DNA of 20,393 nt from Collodictyon triciliatum (lineage: Eukaryota > CRuMs), in the NCBI GenBank assembly GCA_043381765.1, contig JBHJMP010001139.1:1-20393 (forward strand), in the 5' to 3' direction. Below are positions 9,092 to 18,100 of this stretch, piece after piece. Made by a program: the position numbers and the translations under genes. Each line of letters begins with the position of its first letter. Positions within the stretch are counted from its first letter, which is position 1. The notes beneath the pieces are model-generated. The model saw nothing but the letters and a program-made list of their open reading frames with translations. It was not told the DNA's origin and did not search any database.

Positions 9092-11654
9092 ATGAGTTTT
9101 GCCCAGATCGTTGTGGGCCCTCCAGGATCGGGCAAGACAACATACTGTGACGGGATGCATCAGTTTCTCAATGCTATCGGAAGGTTTTTTTTTTAAGAAA
9201 ATAAGTTAAATATAATAATATCTTATTGTCATTATTATCATTATAAAACAAGCAAGCACAACTACACGCCAGGCGCGTTGGCTGATATGAGATGGCTTCA
9301 ACATCTTATTTTTCCCTCGGGCCTTTTCTTTTCTTTTCTTTTCTTTTCTTTTCTTTTCTTTTCTTTTCTTTTCTTTTCTTATTTCGCTCATTTGTGCTTT
9401 TGAGGTTTCCTTTCTTCGACTGGCAGCATAGCCACCAAGCTGTGACTTTTTTTTTTCTTACTAATGGATTCTTTATGCACTTCCTACCTTGCTGGCTTCG
9501 CTAAGACAGACGATTGTTGTAAACTTGGACCCAGCGAATGACTATGTCCCATATCCTTCCTATTATTCCATGTTCCATGGTTTTGTTATCACGGCCATTG
9601 CGGTCACTAATTGAAAGATACGTCAGTCTTTCGCTTTGAAAACATATTTGAATTCTTGTGGTTCCAACCCAGATGTTTTCGTTGGTATCCTTAACGATTC
9701 ACGTATCCATGCGAAGTGAATATTCAAGACCTCATTAGCGTAGAAGAGGTCATGGAAACATTCGACCTTGGTCCCAACGGAGGTATAATTAACCTAATCT
9801 CATATTCACTTAATTGTTTCTCTGCGAAATAAGAATAAGAAAGAAAATATACTAATGTGCTGCAGCAGTGATTGCGTAGCTCCACTGACTGTTTACTAGA
9901 AGTTTTAATCAAAATCTGATTGGCCAGCCAACAAAAAGCATTCAATGGCGACTCGATTTTTTCTGTTGAACCAATTGTTGTATTTTAATGTATATATTCA
10001 TTTAAAAGGGTTGCTTTATTGTATGGAACATCTTGAAAAGAATCTCGATTGGCTAAAGATTCAGTTAGAGCCACATATGGGTATTTTATTACACAAAGAG
10101 AAGAGTGTTCAGTTATGTTCATACCAGTTATATTAAATATATCAGACATGCGCTATATTGACACTTGACTATAGTATATCTTCCGAAATTCACATAATTT
10201 TTTTTTGTTGTTGTTGTCATAGGCAAGTATATTATATTTGATTTCCCAGGGCAGGTTGAGTTGTATACGCATATAGATACCATTAGAAATATTGTACATG
10301 AACTTCAAAAGTGGCAGCTAAAAGTAAGAAAATTCAGGCAGAAAAAAAATACATGATTGTAGAAGCACTAATCGAATTTCTATCCTTTTTCTCTTTCATA
10401 TTTCCCTTAATGGTATCTTTTTAGCATATTTTAGTAGGAGACAACTATGAATTTCATTTTGTGATTCACACTAAAATGTTCAGTCGTCATTTAGTTGTGT
10501 GCTGTTCATCTCGTAGACTCTCATTACTGCAGTGACCCGTCCAAATTCATTTCAGCTTTGCTAGTGTCCTTGAATGCGATGATTCAGCTGGAATTGCCCC
10601 ATGTGAATGTCTTATCCAAAGTCGACCTTATTGAGCAACATGGGACATTAGGTTTCCTTTTCTTTCTTTCTTTTTTTCTCTTTTTCTCTTTTTCTCTTTT
10701 CTCTTTTTCTCTTTTTCTCTTTTTCTCTTTTTCTCTTTTTCTCTTTTTCTCTTTTTCTCTTTTTCTCTTTTTCTCTTTTTCTCTTTTTCTCTTTTTCTCT
10801 TTTAAATCTCGTTTGAATTCTCTATGCAACGAGCAACGTAAATCGTTAATATATAATAAATTTTTTATTTTTTGTATTTTATGCACAGTTCTTGGTCGAT
10901 TTTTTTTTTAAAAAAAATAAATAATTACATGTTTCATACTTAGCATTTAATCTCGAGTTCTATGCGGATGTAACGGACTTGCAAGAGATCTTGACGACTT
11001 TTCACAGGAAGAAAGACCCTTTCCACAAGAAGCACAGGAAGCTCCTTGCGACTATTTGTGAATTGATAGAAGACTACAGTCTTGTTGGATTTGCTGTCCT
11101 CAACATTAGTGTGAGTTTTCTGATTGCCAGACATGGGGCTATCGCGCCCATAGGGTGAAAAGGATATTACCCCCAACTCGTTGAGGAAAAAGAAATGATG
11201 GTGATGAACATGATGAACATGAAGGAAGGGGATAATCAACCATATAATTTGCTTAATTGTGTGTAATACTTTTGTCATGTACGGTGCGATGTAGGATAAG
11301 GAGCTTGTATACCGGCTAGTGAAAGTGATTGACAAGGCAAACGGGTACATCTTCGGGTCTCTGGATGGGGTGAACGAAGAGATTCTGTCTCAGATAAGCA
11401 CCTCGGACGGCTGGTCATACAACCGGTAAGGAAATAATGGAAAAGAAAACGATAGAAAAGCGGCTCGTGCGTTGCACATGTGATGTGTGATGTGTGATGT
11501 GTGATGTGTGATGTGTGATGTGTGATGTGTGATGTGTGATGTGTGATGTGTGATGATCGACCAAACCGCCAACTTTCATCGGACTCACTGATGAACCAAT
11601 GTGCCGCGCAGCTTTTCGGAGGTGCAGGAGCGGTACATGGGACAAGGGAGCGAC
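9092..11654 (+). CDS. GPN2: GPN-loop GTPase 2 (GPN2), 3' end lost in gap
   Basis: GPN-family GTPases act in cytoplasmic assembly and nuclear import of RNA polymerase II. Predicted exons: 9092-9183, 9506-9550, 9703-9782, 10009-10080, 10223-10323, 10495-10651, 10944-11110, 11295-11425, 11612-11654 (open into the N run), 296 codons visible against about 310 in human GPN2. Motifs: P-loop GPPGSGKTT at 9-17, NLDPAND, the defining GPN triplet within DLGPNGG at 69-71, switch-II-like DFPGQVEL from 103, LVDSHYC, and the SKVD guanine-specificity motif at 171-174. The [18 protein letters not shown] block and the [12 protein letters not shown] end match GPN2 rather than GPN1 or GPN3. All introns have GT-AG ends except 9551-9702, which is AT-AC. 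The subfamily call is strong; only the last residues are unseen. Confidence 0.95.
9323..9380 (+). repeat. (TTTTC)n microsatellite in GPN2 intron 1
   Basis: About 11 to 12 tandem copies of a 5-nt pyrimidine unit on the sense strand within intron 9184-9505. Confidence 0.95.
9551..9702 (+). other. U12-type AT-AC intron in GPN2
   Basis: The intron begins ATATCCTT, the classic minor-spliceosome 5' site, and ends TTCAC. A TCCTTAAC branch-site match lies at 9688-9695, only 7 nt before the end. No usable GT-AG pair joins the flanking exons: an in-frame TAA lies just upstream of 9703 and there is no AG in the needed place. Splicing AT-AC restores the conserved VPYPCEV protein segment in phase. Three independent signals agree. 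Confidence 0.88.
10671..10804 (+). repeat. (TTTTTCTC)n pyrimidine satellite in GPN2 intron 6
   Basis: About 15 copies of an 8-nt all-pyrimidine unit directly after the donor of intron 10652-10943. It yields a K/R/E-rich spurious frame on the minus strand. Confidence 0.95.
11477..11555 (+). repeat. (GATGTGT)n 7-nt tandem repeat in GPN2 intron 8
   Basis: About ten perfect copies of GATGTGT fill the middle of intron 11426-11611, shortly before the assembly gap. Confidence 0.95.
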
Positions 11655-12128
11655 NNNNNNNNNNNNNNNNNNNNNNNNNNNNNNNNNNNNNNNNNNNNNN
11701 NNNNNNNNNNNNNNNNNNNNNNNNNNNNNNNNNNNNNNNNNNNNNNNNNNNNNNNNNNNNNNNNNNNNNNNNNNNNNNNNNNNNNNNNNNNNNNNNNNNN
11801 NNNNNNNNNNNNNNNNNNNNNNNNNNNNNNNNNNNNNNNNNNNNNNNNNNNNNNNNNNNNNNNNNNNNNNNNNNNNNNNNNNNNNNNNNNNNNNNNNNNN
11901 NNNNNNNNNNNNNNNNNNNNNNNNNNNNNNNNNNNNNNNNNNNNNNNNNNNNNNNNNNNNNNNNNNNNNNNNNNNNNNNNNNNNNNNNNNNNNNNNNNNN
12001 NNNNNNNNNNNNNNNNNNNNNNNNNNNNNNNNNNNNNNNNNNNNNNNNNNNNNNNNNNNNNNNNNNNNNNNNNNNNNNNNNNNNNNNNNNNNNNNNNNNN
12101 NNNNNNNNNNNNNNNNNNNNNNNNNNNN
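11655..12128. other. Assembly gap (474 N)
   Basis: Undetermined sequence. It should contain the last codons of GPN2, the intergenic region, and the 5' end of the following large gene. A GC-rich, repeat-rich sequence such as the one resuming at 12129 (GGA/GAG repeats) is a likely cause of the gap. Confidence 1.
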
Positions 12129-12130
12129 AG

Positions 12131-15100
12131 GAGGAGGGGGAGGAGGAGGAGGAGGTGTGGGTGGACAGCGCCGAGCTGCTGCGGCACGCGGTGCAGGGCG
12201 GGGCGGACTATGCGCGGGTGACGCGGGCGGTGTGCGCGGTGCTGCGGCGGCTGCAGGCGGCGGGGCTGCGTGTGCGCGTGGTGCTGCAGGCGGTGCACGG
12301 GTGCGACCACTGGGCGGCGGACTGTGCGGCGGCAGACGCGTGGCTGTGCTCGCTGGCCTCTGCCTCTGCCTCTGCCTCTGCCTCTGCCTCTGCCTCTGCC
12401 TCTGCCTCTGCCTCTGCCTCTGCCTCTGCCTCTGCGCTCGGCACACGCGCCGTGGCACACGCTGCACACGCGGTGGGGATCCGCTGCACGGCCCTGACAC
12501 ACGCCGCACACGCGGAATGGGCCCACCGCCTGCGCGCAGACGCCGCCCCCCGCGCCCTCATCCTGGCTGCAGACGCCACCCGCCTCGACGCTCTGCTGCT
12601 GTGCGGGCCCGCCACCCGCGTCGCGCTGCTGCCCTCCCTCGCCACAGCCACAGCCACAGCCACAGACGCCGCCACAGCCACCGCCACCGCCACCGTCTTC
12701 ACCGCCGCAGCCCTCGCCGCGCACCTGGGCATCGCCCCCACCGCGCTGCCCCTCCTCGCCTTCCTGGCCGGCGGGTCCACACCCCCGGCGCTCCACGCCC
12801 CGCTCTGGGCCACCCTCCGCCTCCACACCCACCTGCGCATCGCCCCGCGCGATGGCGACGATGCTGCCGACGTCGACGCCGACGTTGACCTCGCCCGCCT
12901 CGCCGCCTACGTCGCCTCCAACCCGACACCCTTCTTCACCACGCGCCCCGAGTGGCTTGCAGCTGTCCGCGCCCACCCGGGCCTCGCCGGCCTCTATGTC
13001 CGCTTCCTGGCCAGCCTCCAGCCGCACACTGTCTACACAGCCACAGCCACAGCCACAGCCACAACCACAGAGACCGAGATGGTCCACCGCGCCATCCGCG
13101 ACGGCCGCCTCCCCTCCGCCGTCTGGCCGGTCCTCTGTGCGCGGCGCTCCATCTGCACCGACGGAGACGCCGCCGCCCCGCTCGCCCATCTGCGCCTCGC
13201 CTTCTACTCCCTCTGCCGCCCGCTCTTTCCTATTCTGGAGGTCTATCTGGCCGACCCGCCGCTCCCTCCAAAGGTCGTTTCGCAGCCATCCCTCGACTTG
13301 GCCCCGGCGTTCAGTCTCCTCGACGCGCACTCCTTGGACCACGCTGTCCGCCTCAGAATCCTGCTGCTCTGCTTCGGCCTCGACCCCCTCCACCCGTTCC
13401 CGCTCACCGCAAACGGCGCCTTCGACGAAACAACCCCTGCTTTCCTCCCTTCGCTTCGAAGCATCCCGCCCGTCGCCATCATCCTTCTGCGCAGTCTTGT
13501 CCTTGCGCAAACAAGACGGCCCTCGGATTTTGCCCACCCGCTACGCCCCTGTGATGTTCAAGCAATCCTCGCCTCCATGGTCGGGTCGTTCCTGGTCTCA
13601 AAGGATCTCGCAGCTATCCCACAATTTGACCTTACTCCCCTCCTAACATCCGCACCCTTGGGCCAAGCTCACCTCATCTATCTACAGAGACTTTGGTTGT
13701 TTGGCCTTCGCCATGCTCTGGACATCGCTCAAGCCATCTCCTTCCACACTCACCCGGACATGGTCCCACCATACCCTTGCTTTTTGTTCAATGAGTCCAT
13801 CTTCATCATCTCATATTTGCTGACACAATCCACTCAAGTTCCTTCGCATCCTCTGGTCTCTCACATAGATGCACAGCTCCCTGATATCCGCCTCTTGGCT
13901 GACTTTATCATCCACATGGACTCTCCCCACCCCCAACAGCAACAGCAACAGCAACAGCAAACGGAATCAGGAGGCACTGTGCTTCAGCAACTCAAGGAAA
14001 AACAAATGAACCTGATCCATTCCCACCAACACAAAGAAGATTACTCACCTCCTGGGCCAATGGAAATATCAGAACCCAACATTCCGGCCGAATCCCAACA
14101 AAAGAATGAACCTCCACAAGCTTTGCAGTCACCCTTACAAGCAAAGTCACAGCTCGTTGAGAAAACAAAAAGCTCATCAAAGGGCACGTCACACACTCAA
14201 GTCGCAGTAGCGAAAACACCCCAAACAGCTTCTCATTCTCAAAAGATCCCCTCAGAGAAGGCTGCATCAGCAGCGACATCATTACTTTCATCATCGCCAA
14301 AGGAAAAAATAGTCCCTCTCGCCCAACAATCACCTCAAACACCCAGAGATGCAAAAAAATCAGTCCAGAATCAACCACCCAGCAAAAGCGACCACAATTC
14401 TGCTCACAAAACCCCTGTTTATGACCTCTCATCTTTCCTGGAGGCCCTTCCTACTCTAAATTTAAAGGAAATCTCTCCCAACACAAATCATACATCTGAG
14501 CAAGTACTCCCTATCGAAGCTTCACGCGAGAGCATTCTTCAGTACATGAGACAGAATCGTCTGACAGTTATTCACGGAGAAACTGGCTGTGGAAAGAGCA
14601 GCATGATTCCAATCTATGTATATCAGGATGCTGTGGCGTGAGTTTCCTTCATTTTCTTATCAGCCATGTAACCATCAAAGTTTGTCTGAATCACGATACA
14701 CCGATTAATAAAATTTGAACCTATTTTTTTGTATGTTTTTGTGTTTGTGTTTGTGTTTGTGTTTGTGTTTGTGTTTGCGTTTTCTCATTGTATGTAAAAT
14801 ACACTAGGCGCGGAATAAAACCAAACATCTTTATCACACAACCTCGCCGCCTCGCAGTTCAGTCCCTTTCAGCTAGAGTGGCTAAGTTGTTAAGTACACA
14901 AGTTGGTGGTAAAGTGGGTTACAGAATGTCCCTTGTAAAAAATATCAGCCCTGAGACATGCATCACATATGTGACTGCTGGATACCTTTTACAGGTATAT
15001 CTTGTAATTGTATCAGTAGAGCCCCTCTGTCTTTCTCATATTCTGCTAAAGGAAATACATTCATAGACCCATATTAATTTAATATATTATTATTGATATT

Positions 15101-18100
15101 ATTACTCCGGATACTTTCTTTTCCTTTAATAGTACGTTTCAGGGAATCCAGCTATGCTGAAATCTTTAACCCATCTGATTCTTGATGAGGTTCATGAAAG
15201 GGACATAGATCATGATTTACTATGCTTGGTAATCAAACTTACCATGGAAACGTACATTTTAATTAATTTTTGTTCATCTCATATCCCCTTTAGCTCATTA
15301 TTAACTCTTCGTTGACTTTTAATTAATTAACAACTACGTTTTGTAATAATTGCATATAATTGTAATTGCTATCATTTTATTAACTTTTTTTTTCGATTCA
15401 CCAGCACATAATTATGGCTTCGTTTTTTTTTTAAAAAAAAAATAATAATTTTTTTTCGTATAATCTTGACACAGTGCTCCAAAGCTGCAGTTAGTTGTAA
15501 TGTCGGCCACACTTCAATCTGGGCTGTTTGCAAAGTATATGTCAAATCCTCAAAACATTTCTATTTGAAACAATTTTTTTTATTATTGATAAAAAAAATT
15601 TGTTGGTGATTTCCTCAACGAATTGTTGTAATTTTGTATGAAAATGTCATCTTCAAACAAATGATAACAATAATCGACTATTGACTGTGACTACTCTATT
15701 GCATATTAATTCCAGGTATTTTACTCCAACCGGTTCACAAATCCCAGACTCTATTTTTGTGGGTGCAAAAACACATCCAGTATACGAAATATTCATGGAT
15801 GATTTAGCAACAGCCAGCTGTCCTCTTGTGTCCCAGCAAGGTCGAAAGATTGCTCAAGATATCTGTAATGTATTCTTTTCGGTAAGATTCATATTTTTTT
15901 TCTAGAACCCAAGAAGGAAACTGCCCTTTGATATAATTTTTTTTCAATCTAAAGACATCATTGTCATCTCCATTCAAGTCCATAAGCAATCCATTTAATT
16001 TGCAGAAATCATCCAAAGACAGTGGCGACAACATACGTTTATTTAATCAACAAAACATGCCAGTTCTTCACAAACTAGTCGTAAATGTTCTGGTATGAAA
16101 TTTTGATTTTTTTTATTTAAGGGATTCTACTATTTCTCATATCCTACCAAATTATTCTTTTATTTTATTTTATTTTATTTTATTTTATTTTATTTTATTT
16201 TATTTTATTTTATTTTATTTTATTTTATTTTATTTTATTTTATTTTATTTTATGTATACTAATGTTTCTTTAAAATGATTAATCTAAACCTCATTGTCTC
16301 ATTAGGAAAATATTATGTCCCCTGGAATTTGCATTCTCGTATTCTTGCCAGGAATTCACGAGATATCCGAAATGGAGGATTTCTTGGCCTCAAATGCCCG
16401 CTCTCTTCCTTGTCCACCTCATGTTATAATCTTACATTCACTTTGTTCTGGTGAAGACCAGGAGCTTGCTCTGGAGGTATTTATATATATTTCATAGATT
16501 CCTCCCTTCCCCTATTCTTATTTATCATGTAATCATTTATTAATCGTTCATCCTGTCTTCTTACTATTAAAGACTTTATTCCCAAATAGCCCCCGCCTGC
16601 TGGTTCGTGTAAAATTGTCATAGCCACAAATATTGCTGAAAGTAGTATCACGATTCCTGATGCGATATACGTTATCGACTTTGGTGTTAGGAAAGAGTTA
16701 AAGTAAACTTCCTTAATAGCCCAATTACGACATTTCATCTTAACTCTGCTCTTTAGTTTTGCTTTAGCTTCGTCGTAAAAAAAAAAAACCGCAATCCCTA
16801 TAATTTCATGTCTTAACGTCCTTATTATTATAGGTATGACCCTGATATGGGTATCAGCCGATTAGAGCTTATTTGGTGTTCCAGAGCTTCCATAAAGCAA
16901 AGAGGAGGGAGAGTCGGCCGAATTCGCCCAGGAGTTGCCATCAGACTCTTCACCAAAAAATGGTTCCAAACTACGTTGCCCGAGTTCGACTCAGCCGAGA
17001 TTCACAGGTAATTATAGCCAAACTTGGTTAGGTGTCTATTTGCATTATCACAAGTCTCTTTTATTTTCATGTAGAGGAAATCTGGATGTTCTGGTTTTAA
17101 GAACCAAGACTCAATTAAGCCGATATGGAACAGTTCGGTACTTGATGTCGCAACTATGTGAAGTACCATCTAAAGAATCTGTGGATAATTCTTTCAAAAA
17201 CCTTTACCGTCTTGGCGCAACAAAATCAGAGGACGAAAACGCCAAGGTATTCAAAATATTTATTTTAATTATTCAACTTCGATAAACCGCCCTCCTTTCG
17301 TTGGGAAGCTTCCTCATTGTTTTATGTTGTTTTACTTACCAAACTTCCATACTATCAAAAAAAAAAAAAAACACTCAAGGTCACTCGTATCGGTCATTTG
17401 TGTGTGCATTTGCCTATTGATGTCCGTGTCACAAGACTGCTGTTTCTCTTCCTCGTCATGGGGTTCTGGACTATAATATTTATTTCTAAATGATTCCAAT
17501 CATTTTGTGTATTGTGCAGATTTTCAAATAGTTGGTTGTATATTTATCTCAACTCTGATAGATACCCATGTGATGGTGTCTTGGTCTGCTCTGCTATCTC
17601 CATCTCTGACCCCTTTACAAAGCCGTTTGCTCTTTTGTTTAAAAACTACCATGATTACGCAATAAAGCTTCTAGATGGATTCGACTCAAGAATTTTCTAC
17701 GATAATCAGCAATACAGGTGAATTTGTTTTATGTATTCGTTGAATTGGTTAAATATAAAGCTGGTGTGTGTATTACTAAATCTAGGCGATTGTTAAACTG
17801 TTCCTTTTTGTAGCGAGCTGATTATGTACAGGAACATGATAATTGACTATATGAAGAGTTCTTCATCCAAATCATTTGCGTATGACTCAAGTGTATCACA
17901 AGTTCGCTTGAAACAGATCATCTCTAAGGTTTTTTCTCTCTTTTTGTAATTTTTGTAATTTTTTTCTTACTGCCTTTTCTAGTTTATTCACTAACATTAT
18001 CATAGACACGTGAAATTACTTCCACGTTGCTCAATTTTGTAAAGAGCTCATTTAAAGACGGCGAAGCGCACCTTCTTGTCCGAAATCTTGAGCTATTTTT

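Noticed and set aside
10584-10886. K/R/E-rich minus-strand frame resembling a coiled coil
   Set aside because: Artefact of the (TTTTTCTC)n repeat in a GPN2 intron.
11477-11555. CRISPR-like or array-like direct repeats
   Set aside because: Unit is 7 nt with no spacers; a plain microsatellite in a eukaryotic intron.
11585-13537. Long minus-strand frames across the gap and GC-rich exon
   Set aside because: They translate N as X and are shadows of a GC-rich + strand exon that continues into clear helicase motifs.
16703-16833. Second U12 intron candidate (a TCTTAACG branch-like motif upstream of the acceptor)
   Set aside because: The 5' end is GTAAACTT, an ordinary major-type donor, and the motif lies too far from the AG.
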